DNA from: Geodermatophilus sabuli
GTDB taxonomy: Bacteria > Actinomycetota > Actinomycetes > Mycobacteriales > Geodermatophilaceae
DNA: 64,000 nucleotides
Reading direction: 5' to 3'
NCBI RefSeq assembly: GCF_900215145.1
Contig: NZ_OBDO01000001.1
Location: 868,001 to 932,000 of the forward strand
Shown: positions 19,013-28,900 of the stretch, in pieces
How the letters are laid out: each line of letters opens with the position of its first letter
Position numbering within the stretch: position 1 is the stretch's first letter
Notes under the pieces: generated by a model
Seen by the model: the letters and a program-made list of their open reading frames with translations, nothing else
Database searches by the model: none
Told to the model about the DNA's origin: nothing
Made by a program: the position numbers and the translations under genes

Positions 19013-19597
19013 GTGAGCTCCTCGCCGATCAGCCGGTTCCCCGTCCCCAGCCCTGACCAGCTCGCCCCGGAACTGCGCGAGCGCTACGCCGACGTGGAAG
19101 AGCGCTCGGGTTTCCTGCCCAACGTGTTCGGCGCGCTGGCCTGGCGCCCCGCCGAGGCGGCGGCGTTCTTCGCGCTGCACGACGCGCTGATGGACAAGGA
19201 GACCCCCGGCCTGTCGAAGGCCGACCGGGAGGTCATCGTGGTCGCCACCAGCGCGGCCAACGACTGCCTGTACTGCGTCGTCGCGCACGGCGCGATCGCC
19301 CGCATCCGCGCCCGCGACCCGCACATCGCCGACCAGGTCGCCGTCGACTGGCGCAAGGCGCCGCTGTCGCCGCGCATGCACGCGGTGCTCGAGGTCGCCG
19401 TCCGCCTTGCGGTCGACCCCGCGGCGGTGACCGCCGCCGACCTGGAGACCCTGCGCGGGCACGGTCTCACCGAGGACGACGTCTGGGACGTCGGCGCCAT
19501 CGTGTCGCTCTTCGCGCTGTCCAACCGGCTCGCGCACTGGGCGGCGATCCCCCCGAACGACGAGTTCTACCTGCTCGGGCGGGTTCCGCGGAGCTGA
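19013..19597 (+). CDS. AhpD-like peroxidase-related protein (CMD domain)
   Basis: A 194-residue protein of the carboxymuconolactone decarboxylase/AhpD fold. The redox site is complete: Glu73, then Cys85-x2-Cys88-x3-His92 in EVIVVATSAANDCLYCVVAH, the proton-relay spacing of AhpD. Such uncharacterised peroxidase-related proteins probably reduce peroxides or act as thiol-disulfide partners; the substrate is unknown. It lies between ftsQ and ftsZ, a place normally without an extra gene in actinomycetes, with its own likely promoter. Confidence 0.85.
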   Translation: MSSSPISRFPVPSPDQLAPELRERYADVEERSGFLPNVFGALAWRPAEAAAFFALHDALMDKETPGLSKADREVIVVATSAANDCLYCVVAHGAIARIRARDPHIADQVAVDWRKAPLSPRMHAVLEVAVRLAVDPAAVTAADLETLRGHGLTEDDVWDVGAIVSLFALSNRLAHWAAIPPNDEFYLLGRVPRS

Positions 19598-19964
19598 CCC
19601 GACCGAGTGCTCGCAGAGGGTGGCGCCGGGGCTCCGGAGGGGTAGGGCCCCGGAGCGCCGACCGACACGCGCGAGAGCGCGACACGCCCGGGGCCCGAGA
19701 TCACTTTCCACGGTTCCGGCTCGTCGGCGTGTCTGTGCCCTTGACCTGCACATGAGACGTTCCTGGCGCGAGTCGTCACAGTCAGTGGTGCGGATGTGAC
19801 CAGTGGGGAGCCTGGGATCGGTGTGGATGCGTTCTGTCGACACGCCGGGCGCCGGAGGGTGTTTGTCGGGGTTGTGCAGCCCCCTCTAACTTCGTCCGCG
19901 TCGACCCAGTTGACATAACTATAAGGCTTTACTTGAGGATGAGGGTCGAGGTCGGGAGCCCCAC
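19598..19964. other. ftsZ upstream region
   Basis: 367 bases with no supported gene. It holds the likely ftsZ promoters, and its base composition is noticeably less G+C-rich than the surroundings, especially 19905-19940 (TTGACATAACTATAAGGC...). Several upstream pieces (19720-19860) are also mixed in composition, fitting a regulatory region. Confidence 0.6.
19863..19892 (+). promoter_or_regulatory. Possible ftsZ promoter
   Basis: TTGTCG (19863-19868), an 18-base spacer, then TAACTT (19887-19892). A transcript would have a ~65-base leader containing the A+T-rich segment that starts with TTGACATAACTATAAGG at 19910. That segment itself opens with a perfect -35 hexamer (TTGACA 19910-19915) but I see no good -10 at 16-18 bases. 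Confidence 0.4.
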
Positions 19965-21263
19965 ATGACACCTCCGCACAACTACCTCGCGGTCATCAAG
20001 GTCGTCGGCATCGGCGGCGGCGGGGTGAACGCGGTCAACCGCATGATCGAAGTCGGCCTCAAGGGGGTCGAGTTCATCGCCATCAACACCGACGCCCAGG
20101 CGCTGTTGATGAGCGACGCGGACGTCAAGCTCGACGTCGGCCGCGAGCTGACCCGGGGACTGGGCGCCGGCGCCCAGCCCGACGTCGGCCGGCAGGCTGC
20201 CGAGGACCACCGCGAGGAGATCGAGGAGGTGCTCAAGGGCGCCGACATGGTCTTCGTGACGGCGGGCGAGGGCGGCGGCACGGGTACCGGTGGTGCCCCC
20301 GTGGTCGCCTCCATCGCCCGCAAGCTCGGCGCGCTGACCATCGGCGTCGTCACCCGTCCGTTCTCCTTCGAGGGGAAGCGGCGCGCGGTGCAGGCCGAGT
20401 CGGGGATCGAGGAGCTGCGCAACGAGTGCGACACGCTCATCGTCATCCCCAACGACCGGCTGCTGCAGCTCGGTGACCGCAACGTCAGCGTCATGGACGC
20501 CTTCCGGACCGCCGACCAGGTGCTGCTCTCCGGTGTCCAGGGCATCACCGACCTGATCACCACGCCGGGCCTGATCAACCTGGACTTCGCCGACGTCAAG
20601 TCGGTCATGTCCGGTGCCGGGTCGGCGCTGATGGGCATCGGCAGCGCGCGCGGGGACAACCGGGCGCTGCTGGCCGCGGAGCAGGCGATCGCCAGCCCGC
20701 TGCTGGAGGCCTCGATGGAGGGTGCGCACGGCGTGCTGCTGTCGATCTCCGGTGGCTCGGACCTCGGCCTGTTCGAGATCAACGAGGCCGCCTCGCTGGT
20801 GTCCGACGCGGCCCACGCCGACGCCAACATCATCTTCGGCGCGGTCATCGACGATGCCCTCGGCGACGAGGTGCGGGTGACCGTCATCGCCGCGGGCTTC
20901 GACGGCGGCAAGCCCAGCGGTCGCAAGGACGCCGGTGTCGCCTCCGTGCCCACCGCCGCCCCGGTGGCGCCCCCGGTGTCCTCCCGGATGCCGGTGCACC
21001 CCCAGCCGGTGACGGCCGCCTCGCCGGCCCCCACCGGTGAGCGGCTGGTCGGCTCGGGCTCGCAGGTCCCGCAGGCGCAGCCGGCACCGCTGCCCTCGAC
21101 CTCGCAGCTGCCGGCCCGCCCCGCGCCCGCCTCGGGTGGGGGCATCACCGTGCCCCCGCTCCCGCCGGTCCCCGGGTCGGGTTCCGGCGGTGCGGGCCGT
21201 CGTCCGCTGTCGAACGAGGACTTCGAGGAGGAGCTCGACATCCCGGAGTTCCTCCGCCAGTAG
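19965..21263 (+). CDS. ftsZ: Cell division GTPase FtsZ
   Basis: A 432-residue tubulin-like GTPase that forms the Z ring. The GTP signature GGGTGTGG is at residues 103-110. Other family sequences: [38 protein letters not shown], and the catalytic T7 loop [20 protein letters not shown]. After a Pro-rich linker the conserved tail DIPEFLRQ should bind SepF and other partners. The T3 loop reads GAGAQP instead of the common GAGANP. ATG 19965 was chosen by N-terminal homology. Downstream are pgeF, yggS, sepF, yggT and divIVA. Confidence 0.97.
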   Translation: MTPPHNYLAVIKVVGIGGGGVNAVNRMIEVGLKGVEFIAINTDAQALLMSDADVKLDVGRELTRGLGAGAQPDVGRQAAEDHREEIEEVLKGADMVFVTAGEGGGTGTGGAPVVASIARKLGALTIGVVTRPFSFEGKRRAVQAESGIEELRNECDTLIVIPNDRLLQLGDRNVSVMDAFRTADQVLLSGVQGITDLITTPGLINLDFADVKSVMSGAGSALMGIGSARGDNRALLAAEQAIASPLLEASMEGAHGVLLSISGGSDLGLFEINEAASLVSDAAHADANIIFGAVIDDALGDEVRVTVIAAGFDGGKPSGRKDAGVASVPTAAPVAPPVSSRMPVHPQPVTAASPAPTGERLVGSGSQVPQAQPAPLPSTSQLPARPAPASGGGITVPPLPPVPGSGSGGAGRRPLSNEDFEEELDIPEFLRQ

Positions 21264-21276
21264 AAGGACCCCGTGC

Positions 21277-21350
21277 CCCCCACCGCTCGTAGAAGGCCCC
21301 CGTCCTCCTCACCGCTCGCAGGCTCGCGGCGAGCCTCTGGACGGGGCCGG
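21277..21350 (+). repeat. Palindromic intergenic element, copy B (with a partial tandem copy)
   Basis: Between ftsZ and pgeF. 21299-21349 matches copy A (9619-9669) with one mismatch. Just before it, 21265-21298 is a degraded partial copy beginning GAAGGACCCCGTGCCCCCCA. The outer arms GGCCCCCGTCC and GGACGGGGCC can pair across the element. Confidence 0.7.
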
Positions 21351-21370
21351 CCCTGCACGGGGGCCACGCC

Positions 21371-22102
21371 GTGAGCGCGGCCCCGGCCGCCCCGCAGGCG
21401 GTGCGACCCCGACGGGTCGTCACCGACCGGCGGGGCGGCCGGTCCCGTTCCCCCTACGAGTCGTTCAACCTGGGCGGGCACGTCGGTGACGACCCCGCCG
21501 ACGTCGCGGCCAACCGTGAGCGGCTGGCCCGTGAGCTCGCCGTCGACCCCGCTGCGCTGGTGTGGATGGAGCAGGTGCACGGCACGGGTGTCGCCGTGGT
21601 CCACGGGCCGGTCGAGGGGCCGCTGCCGGCCACCGACGCGCTGGTCACGCGCACGCCCGGCCTGGTCCTGTGCGTGCTGGTCGCCGACTGTGTCCCGGTG
21701 CTGCTGGCCGACTCCCGTGCCGGCGTCGTCGCGGCCGTCCACGCCGGCCGGGAGGGTGTGCGCCAGGGCGTGGTCCCGGCCGCCCTGGCCGCCATGGCGG
21801 AGCTGGGCGCGCGGGCTGCTGACGTGACCGCACTGCTGGGCCCCGCCGTCTGCGGCGCCTGCTACGAGGTGCCCCGCGCGATGCAGGTCGAGGTGGCGCG
21901 GGTCGCCCCGGCGGCCGCCGTCCGCACCCGGGAGGGCGCCCCCGGACTGGACCTGCGGGCCGGGCTGGCCGAGCTGCTGCGGGGCGCCGGTGTCGGGCAG
22001 GTCGTGCACGACCCCCGGTGCACCGCCGAGGACCGGTTCCTCTTCTCCCACCGGCGCGACGGCGTCACCGGGCGGCAGGCCGGCGTCACCTGGCTCGGCT
22101 GA
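21371..22102 (+). CDS. pgeF: Peptidoglycan editing factor PgeF (laccase-domain/YlmD family)
   Basis: A 243-residue DUF152 protein. Family sequences: YESFNLGGHVGDDP, WMEQVHGTGV, VADCVPVLLADS, AVHAGREG and LGPAVCGACYEV. His and Cys residues in VHG, ADC, VHAG and CGACY match the metal site of the family. Members hydrolyse misincorporated L-Ser-containing UDP-MurNAc or modify purine nucleosides. Its place right after ftsZ is standard in Gram-positive bacteria. GTG 21371 was chosen from the frame; no strong ribosome site is seen. Confidence 0.92.
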   Translation: MSAAPAAPQAVRPRRVVTDRRGGRSRSPYESFNLGGHVGDDPADVAANRERLARELAVDPAALVWMEQVHGTGVAVVHGPVEGPLPATDALVTRTPGLVLCVLVADCVPVLLADSRAGVVAAVHAGREGVRQGVVPAALAAMAELGARAADVTALLGPAVCGACYEVPRAMQVEVARVAPAAAVRTREGAPGLDLRAGLAELLRGAGVGQVVHDPRCTAEDRFLFSHRRDGVTGRQAGVTWLG

Positions 22103-22109
22103 CGGAGGA

Positions 22110-22163
22110 CCCTCCCGCAGGGTCCCGCCATGCGCAGGCTGGCGGCGGGACCCTGCGGGAGGG
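22110..22163 (+). terminator. Perfect 20-bp inverted repeat between pgeF and yggS
   Basis: Arms 22110-22129 and 22144-22163 are exact reverse complements (CCCTCCCGCAGGGTCCCGCC and its complement) around a 14-base loop, starting 8 bases after the pgeF stop. There is no T-run. The stem is strong enough to end or stall transcription or to protect the upstream mRNA. Confidence 0.7.
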
Positions 22164-22190
22164 GCACGGTGGAGGGGGAGGATCCACGCC

Positions 22191-22931
22191 GTGACGACCC
22201 CCGCCGACCGCCTCCAGGCCGTCCGTGCCCGGATCGCCGCGGCGGCCCGTGCCGCCGGCCGCGATCCCGCCGAGGTCCGCCTCCTGGCGGTGAGCAAGAC
22301 CTGGCCCGCAGCCGCCGTCCGGGAGCTCGTCGCGCTCGGTCAGGCCGACTTCGGGGAGAACCGCGCCCAGGAGCTGACCGGCAAGGCCGCCGAGCTCGCC
22401 GACGTGCCGCTGCGCTGGCACTTCATCGGCCAGCTGCAGCGCAACAAGGCGGCCGCGGTCGCTCGCCTGGGCGCGGTGGTGCACTCGGTCGACCGGGTGT
22501 CGCTCGTCCGGGCCCTGGCGCGTGCGGGGACCGAGCAGGGGCGGCCGGTCGAGGTGCTCCTCCAGGTGGACCTCGGCGGACCCGAGGGTGAGCTCGCCGC
22601 CCGCGGCGGCGCCGCGCCCGACGACGTCCCCGCCCTCGCCGACGCGGTGGCCGCGGAGCAGGGGCTCCGGCTGCGTGGCCTCATGGCGGTCGCCCCCCGG
22701 GAGGGCGACCCGGGCCCCGCCTTCGCGCGGCTGGCCGTGCTCGCCGAGCGGGTGCGGTCCGACCACCCGGAGGCGGGCGACATCTCGGCCGGGATGAGTG
22801 CCGACCTGGAGGAGGCGATCGCGGCCGGGAGCACACTCGTGCGTGTCGGAACCGCCCTCTTCGGGGAACGGCCCCTACCCTCCCCGGAGGACGAGTCACA
22901 CCAGTCACACGGGTCCCACCAGCCCGGGTGA
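22191..22931 (+). CDS. PLP homeostasis protein YggS (PLPBP)
   Basis: A 246-residue pyridoxal-phosphate binding barrel protein. Lys36 in [10 protein letters not shown] should hold PLP. Family sequences [29 protein letters not shown] and [12 protein letters not shown] follow. The family buffers PLP and affects amino acid pools. GTG 22191 was selected because GGAGGGGGAGG precedes it and the family starts there; the open frame extends further back. Its stop overlaps an in-frame upstream GTG of sepF. Confidence 0.93.
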   Translation: MTTPADRLQAVRARIAAAARAAGRDPAEVRLLAVSKTWPAAAVRELVALGQADFGENRAQELTGKAAELADVPLRWHFIGQLQRNKAAAVARLGAVVHSVDRVSLVRALARAGTEQGRPVEVLLQVDLGGPEGELAARGGAAPDDVPALADAVAAEQGLRLRGLMAVAPREGDPGPAFARLAVLAERVRSDHPEAGDISAGMSADLEEAIAAGSTLVRVGTALFGERPLPSPEDESHQSHGSHQPG

Positions 22932-22972
22932 GGGACGCGAGCAACGAGGACGACACCAGAGGGGGAGGGCTG

Positions 22973-23746
22973 ATGGCCGGGACCATGCGGAAGATGGGCA
23001 TCTACCTCGGGCTCGTCGAGGACGACGACGCCCGTGCCTACGGCCGGTACGACGCCCGGCAGCCGGACTACGACCGGCACGGCGACGAGCGGCACCTCGA
23101 CGACCGGCGCTACGGCCGGTACGCCGAGGACGCCTACGACGACCCCTACGTCGGCGCCGGCGACCGGTACGCCGAGCTCGACTACCGGGCCGAGGACTAC
23201 CCCGCCGACCTCGAGGCCGACCTGCCGGCCCCCGACCCCGAGCCCGTGGCGCTGCCCCGACGCACCCCGGGCAACCGCAGCATCGGGCTGGCCCCGGCGA
23301 CCTCGACGCCCGCTGCCCGCCTCGGCGGCTCGGCCGGTGGCGGCCTCTCGTCGACCGCGGGGTCCGGTGCCGGCGGGTCGACCGCGGCCGGTGCCGCTGG
23401 TCTCGCCGTCCGGGAGCCCGTTGCGGCCGTGCCCGAGCCCGCCCCGGCCCCGGCGCCCACCCCGAAGCCCTACCGGATCACCACGCTGCACCCGCGCACG
23501 TACAACGAGGCCCGCCAGATCGGCGAGAGCTTCCGCGACGGCATGCCGGTGATCATGAACCTCACCGAGATGAACGACGCCGACGCGAAGCGGCTCGTGG
23601 ACTTCGCTGCCGGCCTGTCCTTCGGCCTGCGCGGTAGTATCGAGCGCGTCACGAACAAGGTGTTCCTGCTCAGCCCGAGGGACGTCGACGTGACGGCCGA
23701 GGACAAGGCACGGATCCGCGAGGGCGGGTTCTTCAACCAGTCCTGA
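22973..23746 (+). CDS. sepF: Cell division protein SepF
   Basis: A 257-residue FtsZ-ring membrane anchor. The N-terminus [15 protein letters not shown] is the amphipathic membrane helix region. A long Tyr/Asp/Arg-rich, then Ala/Pro-rich linker follows, and the C-terminal SepF domain runs from about residue 165 ([20 protein letters not shown] to the end). ATG 22973 is preceded by GGGGGAGGG. A GTG at 22928 overlapping the yggS stop would add 15 residues. SepF replaces FtsA as FtsZ tether in actinomycetes, matching the absence of ftsA. Confidence 0.94.
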   Translation: MAGTMRKMGIYLGLVEDDDARAYGRYDARQPDYDRHGDERHLDDRRYGRYAEDAYDDPYVGAGDRYAELDYRAEDYPADLEADLPAPDPEPVALPRRTPGNRSIGLAPATSTPAARLGGSAGGGLSSTAGSGAGGSTAAGAAGLAVREPVAAVPEPAPAPAPTPKPYRITTLHPRTYNEARQIGESFRDGMPVIMNLTEMNDADAKRLVDFAAGLSFGLRGSIERVTNKVFLLSPRDVDVTAEDKARIREGGFFNQS

Positions 23747-23797
23747 GGCCGGCAGGACTGGACCCGGCACGCGGAGTGCCCTGAACGAACGAGGACC

Positions 23798-24094
23798 GTG
23801 GCTCTCTTCTGGCAGATCGTCTCATCGGTGCTGCTCGTCTTCCTCGTCCTGCTCTTCGCGCGGTTCGTCGTCGACTGGGTCATGGTGCTGGCCCGCAGCT
23901 GGCGGCCGTCCGGGCTGGTGGCGGCGGGGCTGGAGGTCGTCTACGCGACGACCGACCCTCCGCTCAAGGCGGTCCGCAAGGTCATCCCGCCCTTGAACCT
24001 GGGCACCATCCGGTTGGACCTCGGGTTTATGGTGCTTTTGATTGCCGTGTACATCCTGCGTGGCATCACGACCTCACTCGCCGCCACCGCGTGA
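23798..24094 (+). CDS. YggT-family membrane protein
   Basis: A 98-residue protein with two hydrophobic segments, [21 protein letters not shown] and [18 protein letters not shown], separated by a loop with the family sequence [14 protein letters not shown]. YggT proteins always sit near sepF and divIVA in Gram-positive genomes; their biochemical role is unclear. GTG 23798 follows GAGGACC closely. Confidence 0.9.
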   Translation: MALFWQIVSSVLLVFLVLLFARFVVDWVMVLARSWRPSGLVAAGLEVVYATTDPPLKAVRKVIPPLNLGTIRLDLGFMVLLIAVYILRGITTSLAATA

Positions 24095-24194
24095 CCCTGA
24101 ACCCACCGGGGAAGGACGGACGGAGGACGGGTGCGGTCCGCCGTCGCTCGTCCGAGAACGTCCCTGTTCCCGCTGTCCGACCCGAGGTGACCCG

Positions 24195-24917
24195 ATGCCA
24201 TTGACGCCTGCCGACGTGCACAACGTCGTCTTCAAGAAGCCGCCGATCGGCAAGCGTGGCTACGACGAGGACGAGGTGGACGCGTTCCTCGACGTGGTCG
24301 AGGCCGAGCTGGCGCGGCTGATCGAGGAGAACAACGAGCTCCGCTCGGGCTCGGCCACCGGCCGCACGCCCCGCCAGGAGGCCCCGGAGCCGCCGGCTCC
24401 CGCCGTCGCGCCGCCGCCCCCGCCGGCCGCCGCTCCGCGTGAGGACGACAGCGCTCGCGCGTCGCGGATGCTGGCGCTGGCCACCGAGACGGCCGACCGG
24501 TACGTCAACGAGGCCAAGGCCCAGGCCGACCAGATGGTCGTCACCGCCAAGACCAACAGCGAGCGCATGGTCACCGAGGCGCGGGCCAAGAGCGAGCAGA
24601 TGGTCAGCGAGGCGAAGATGCGTGCCGACTCGATGGTCGGCGACGCCCGCACCCGCGCCGACACGATGGAGCGCGAGGCCCGCGCCAAGGCCGCCGCCCT
24701 CGACCAGGACGCCGAGCGCCGGCACGCCGAGGTCATGGGCACGCTCGAGGAGAAGAAGAGCAGCCTCGAGCGCAAGATCGAGGAACTGCGGACCTTCGAG
24801 CGCGAGTACCGCACGCGCCTGCGGTCCTACCTCGAGTCGCACCTCCGCGACCTGGACAGCCGCGGCTCGGCCGAGCCGGCGTCCAACAGCCGGCAGACAC
24901 AGCACGCCAGCGCCTGA
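24195..24917 (+). CDS. divIVA: Polar growth protein DivIVA (Wag31)
   Basis: A 240-residue coiled-coil protein. The N-terminal DivIVA domain reads [32 protein letters not shown] Pro-rich linker (residues ~58-85) leads to a long coiled coil with many MV-x-EAR/K heptad-like repeats. It marks curved membrane and directs tip growth in actinomycetes. GAGGTGA stands 4 bases before the ATG. It is the last gene of the dcw cluster, and a strong hairpin follows. Confidence 0.95.
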   Translation: MPLTPADVHNVVFKKPPIGKRGYDEDEVDAFLDVVEAELARLIEENNELRSGSATGRTPRQEAPEPPAPAVAPPPPPAAAPREDDSARASRMLALATETADRYVNEAKAQADQMVVTAKTNSERMVTEARAKSEQMVSEAKMRADSMVGDARTRADTMEREARAKAAALDQDAERRHAEVMGTLEEKKSSLERKIEELRTFEREYRTRLRSYLESHLRDLDSRGSAEPASNSRQTQHASA

Positions 24918-24967
24918 CACAGGCCCCGTCCCCCACCCCTCCAGGTGGCCCGGAACGGGAGAGCACA

Positions 24968-25000
24968 GCAGGGCCCCCGGACGACGTCCGGGGGCCCTGC
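24968..25000 (+). terminator. Strong hairpin ending the dcw cluster
   Basis: GCAGGGCCCCCGGAC and its exact reverse complement GTCCGGGGGCCCTGC enclose a 3-base loop, 50 bases after the divIVA stop. A 15-bp perfect G+C stem without a T-run is a common actinomycete terminator form. Confidence 0.8.
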
Positions 25001-25033
25001 TCCGTCCGGGCGCGGGCCGGGGGGCCGCCCGGT

Positions 25034-25039
25034 TACAGT
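25034..25039 (+). promoter_or_regulatory. -10 for a leaderless transcript of the gene at 25046
   Basis: TACAGT lies 6 bases before GTG 25046, with no Shine-Dalgarno sequence and a terminator immediately upstream. Confidence 0.6.
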
Positions 25040-25045
25040 CGGCCC

Positions 25046-25843
25046 GTGATCTTGGCAGCCGGCCTGCTCGTGCTGATCGGTCTCGGGATGTTCGTCGGCG
25101 GCCTCGTCACAGACATCACGGCCCTGTACTGGGTCTGCGTCGTGGCCTGTGCCCTGGCCGCGGTCCTGCTGGTGCTGTCACGGGTCGCCGCCGCCCGGGA
25201 CGTGGACGAGCCCACCGACCGTGCGCCGTCGCCGCCGGCCGTGCGCGGCCCGTCGTCGGGCGGGCAGCGCGCCGACGGCGGCCCCGCTACCGGGGGTCAG
25301 CGCGCCGTGGGCGGCCCGGACTCCGGGGGACACCGCGCTGCGGGTGGCACGTCGTCGGACGGGCACCGCGCGGTGCACGGCCCGTCGTCGGGCGGGCACC
25401 GGGCGCTCCGGGACGACCACCACTCCCGCGACGTCCCTGCCGGGGAGTCGCGGGAGCCCGCCGTGGCCCCGGAGCTGCCGGCCTGGCCCGTCGCGCCGCC
25501 CGGAGCACCCACCCGGGGCCCGGCGGCCGACGCGCCGACGGGTGCCCACGCGGCCGTGCCGGGGGGTGTCCGCGGCGCCCCCGACGACGGGGAACCCGCC
25601 GAGGAGGACGTCGAGGTCACCGACCTGCTGCTCGTGGTCGACCTCGACGACGAGGTGCTCGTGGTGGACGAGCACCCCCGCTACCACGTGGCGGTCTGCC
25701 CGCACCTGAGCGGAGCGACCACGATCCCGCTGCCGATGGCCGAGGCCCGGGCCGACGGCTTCACCCCGTGCGGGACGTGCCGCCCGGTGCGGCAGCTGGC
25801 CGACACCGAGCGGGCGCGGCGCAGGTCCGCCCGCGGGTACTGA
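25046..25843 (+). CDS. Membrane protein with 11-residue repeats and a Cys/His C-terminal domain
   Basis: A 265-residue protein without a named function. Two N-terminal membrane spans (residues ~2-21 and ~26-48) are followed by five units of an 11-residue repeat of the form GPSSGGHRAxx (residues 68-122) and a variable Pro/Ala region. The C-terminal ~70 residues form a compact conserved-looking domain: an acidic LLLVVDLDDEVLVVDEHP stretch, then HVAVCPHL and FTPCGTCRP. The His/Cys spacing suggests a small zinc or disulfide site. It has its own leaderless-type promoter. The function is unknown. Confidence 0.8.
   Translation: MILAAGLLVLIGLGMFVGGLVTDITALYWVCVVACALAAVLLVLSRVAAARDVDEPTDRAPSPPAVRGPSSGGQRADGGPATGGQRAVGGPDSGGHRAAGGTSSDGHRAVHGPSSGGHRALRDDHHSRDVPAGESREPAVAPELPAWPVAPPGAPTRGPAADAPTGAHAAVPGGVRGAPDDGEPAEEDVEVTDLLLVVDLDDEVLVVDEHPRYHVAVCPHLSGATTIPLPMAEARADGFTPCGTCRPVRQLADTERARRRSARGY
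25247..25411 (+). repeat. 33-base repeat, five units, inside the gene at 25046
   Basis: Five in-frame 33-base units encode GPSSGGQRADG-like blocks: 25247, 25280, 25313, 25346 and 25379. Units differ by several bases, so the array is not newly expanded. Confidence 0.8.
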
Positions 25844-25853
25844 GCCGACGGAG

Positions 25854-25955
25854 GCCCCGTCCAGAGCCTCGCCACGGCTCCGTCGCGGATCCCGCCCCGA
25901 CCTGCGACAGGTGAGGAGGGCCGGGTCCTCCTCCGGTGAGGAGGACGGGGTCCCT
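25854..25955 (-). repeat. Palindromic intergenic element, inverted copy C
   Basis: Between the convergent gene at 25046 and ileS. It begins GGCCCCGTCCAGAG and ends GGTGAGGAGGACGGGGTCC, which are the reverse complements of the ends of copies A and B, with extra sequence (another GGGTCCTCCTCC arm) inside. It could act as a two-way terminator. Confidence 0.6.
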
Positions 25956-25957
25956 CC

Positions 25958-28900
25958 TCAGCCGCCCGCGCGCGCCACCCAGAACCGCGAGCCGGCCGGC
26001 CCGTCGATCCCGTCGCCCGCGCCGGCCGTCCGGGCGTGCACCCGGACGGCGAGCACCTCGTCGGCCAACTGGGCGCCGTGCTCGGTGAGCGCCTGAGCCA
26101 TCTGGTCGGCGCCGGCGGAGTGGTCGACGGTCCACCACAGCTCGATGCGGTCGCTGACAGCCAGGCCGCTGCCCTTGCGGGCGTCCTGGACCAGCCGGAC
26201 CGCCTCGCGCACCAGCCCGGCACGCTCCAGCTCGGGGGTGAGCTCGAGGTCCAGCGCGACGGTGAGCCCGCCGCCGCTGGCCACGGTCCAGCCCTCGCGC
26301 GGCGTCTCGGTGACGACCAGGTCGCCCTCCTCCAGCGGCACGGGGGCACCGTCCACGTCGACGGTGGCGGTGCCGGTCCGGTAGGCGGCGACGAGGGCGG
26401 CCGCGTCGGCGGCGGCGACGGCCTTGGCGACGGCCTGGACCTGCTTGCCCAGCCGCCGGCCGACGGCCCGGAAGTCGACCTTCACGCTGACGTCCACGAG
26501 GTCCCCGCCGACCGCCGAGAGGTCCATCAGCTCCGCGACGTTGAGCTCGTCGGCGACCTCGGCGACCAGGTCCCGGGGCAGCTCCGACCAGCCGGGCGCG
26601 GACACCACGGCCCGGGCCAGGGGCTGGCGGGTGCGCACCTTGGCCGACGTGCGGGCCGAGCGGCCCAGCTCCACCAGCCGCCGGACCAGCGCGACCTGGG
26701 CGACGAGCGCCTCGTCGCGGGCGGCCTCGTCGACCCGCGGCCAGCCGGCCAGGTGCACGCTGTCAGGGACCTCGGCACCGGCCAGCCCCGGCACCACCGC
26801 ACGGGCCCACACCTCCTCGGTGACGAAGGGGGTGAACGGCGCCATCAGCCGGGTGAGGACGTCGAGCACCTCGTGCAGCGTGGCCAGCGCGGCCGGGTCG
26901 CCGTCCCAGAAGCGGCGGCGGGAGCGGCGCACGTACCAGTTGGAGACGTCGTCGACGAACTGGGCGATCAGCCGGCCCGCGCCCTGGGTGTCGAAGTCCT
27001 CCAGGGCCGCGGTGACCCCGTCGGTGACAGCGGCCAGCTCGGCCAGCGCCCAGCGGTCCAGCAGCGGCCGGTCCGCCGGGGCGGGGGCGGGCGTCGTGGC
27101 CGGGTCCCACCCGTTGGTCTCGGCGTACAGCGTGAAGAAGCTGGCGGTGTTCCAGTAGGTGAGCAGCACCTTCCGGACGACCTCGGACAGCGTCTCGTGG
27201 CCCACCCGGCGGGCGGACCACGGCGAGCCGCCGGCCAGCATGAACCAGCGGACGGCGTCGGCGCCGTGTCGGTCCATGAGCGGGATCGGCTCGAGGATGT
27301 TGCCGAGGTGCTTGCTCATCTTCCGGCCGTCCTCGGCGAGGATGTGGCCGAGGCAGAGCACGTTCTCGTAGGAGCTCTGCTCGAAGACCAGGGTGCCGAC
27401 GGCCATGAGCGTGTAGAACCAGCCGCGGGTCTGGTCGATCGCCTCGCAGATGAACTGCGCCGGGTAGGCGGCCTGGAACTCCGCCTGGTTGCGGTGCGGC
27501 GCGCCCCACTGCGCGAAGGGCATCGAGCCGGAGTCGTACCAGGCGTCGATGACCTGGCGGACGCGCCGGTAGGTGCCCTCCTCACCGGGACGGGTGAAGG
27601 TCACGTCGTCGATGAACGGCCGGTGCGGGTCGAGGTCGGACAGGTCGCGGCCGGTCAGCTCCGAGAGCTCGGCGAGGGAACCGACGGCGACCATCCGCGT
27701 CGGGTCCGCGTCGTTGCGCCAGATGGGCAGCGGGGTGCCCCAGTAGCGGTCCCGGGACAGCGCCCAGTCGACGTTGTTGCGCAGCCAGTCGCCGTAGCGG
27801 CCCCACTGGATGTGCTCGGGGTGCCAGTGCGTCCGCTCGTTCTGGGCGAGCAGCTGGTCCTTGATCACCGACGTCCGGATGTACCAGGACGGCTGCGCGT
27901 AGTACATCAGCGGCGTGTGGCAGCGCCAGCAGTGCGGGTAGCTGTGCTCGTAGCGCTGCTCGCGCCACAGCACGCCGCGCTGCTGCAGGTCGACCACCAG
28001 CTCGTCGTCGGCGGCCTTGAAGAAGCGGCCCCCGACCAGGCCGACGTCGGGCAGGAAGTGCCCGGTCGCGTCGATCGGGTTGACCACGGGCAGGCCGTAA
28101 CCGCGGCAGACGGCGAGGTCGTCGGCGCCGAACGCGGGGGACTGGTGCACCAACCCGGTGCCGTCGTCGGTGGTCACGTAGTCGGCCAGGACGACGAAGT
28201 GCGCGTCCTCCCCCTCGGGGAAGTCGACCAGCTCGAAGGGACGCTGGTAGTGCACCCGTTCCCAGTCCCGGCCGGTGGTGCGGGCCAGCACCTCGACGCC
28301 GTCGGTCCCACCGAAGACGGCGCCCAGCAGCGGCTCGGCCACGACGAGCGTGTCCGCGGCGCGCCGGGCGACGACGTAGGTGACGTCGGGGTGCACGGCG
28401 ACCGCGGTGTTGGACGGCAGCGTCCACGGCGTCGTCGTCCAGACCAGCAGGTCGGCCTTGCCGGCCCACTCGCCGCTGGTGACCGGCAGCCGCACGTAGA
28501 CCGACGGGTCGGTGATCGACTCGTAGCCCTGGGCCACCTCGTGGTCGGACAGCCCGGTGCCGCAGCGGGGGCAGTACGGGGCGACGCGGTGGTCCTCGAC
28601 GAGCAGGCCCTTGTCGAAGACCTGCTTGAGCGACCACCAGACGCTCTCGATGTAGGCGGGGTCCATCGTCCAGTAGGCGGTGGACATGTCGACCCAGTAG
28701 CCCATGCGGTGGGTGAGCTCGCTGAACGCGTCGACGTGCCGCATGACCGACTCGCGGCACCGGGCGTTGAACTCCGCGATGCCGTACCGCTCGATGTCCG
28801 GCTTGCCGGCGAAGCCCAGCTCCTGCTCGACGGCGATCTCCACCGGCAGGCCGTGGCAGTCCCAGCCGGCGCGGCGGGGCACGTGCCAGCCCTGCATGGT

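Noticed and set aside
20130..20190. GAGAQP in the FtsZ T3 loop instead of GAGANP
   Set aside because: The position is already variable among actinomycetes (for example Asp in mycobacteria), so a Gln is not evidence of altered function.
24968..25000. Possible tRNA or other structured RNA after divIVA
   Set aside because: The structure is a single perfect stem with a 3-base loop; there is no cloverleaf or anticodon arm. A terminator explains it.
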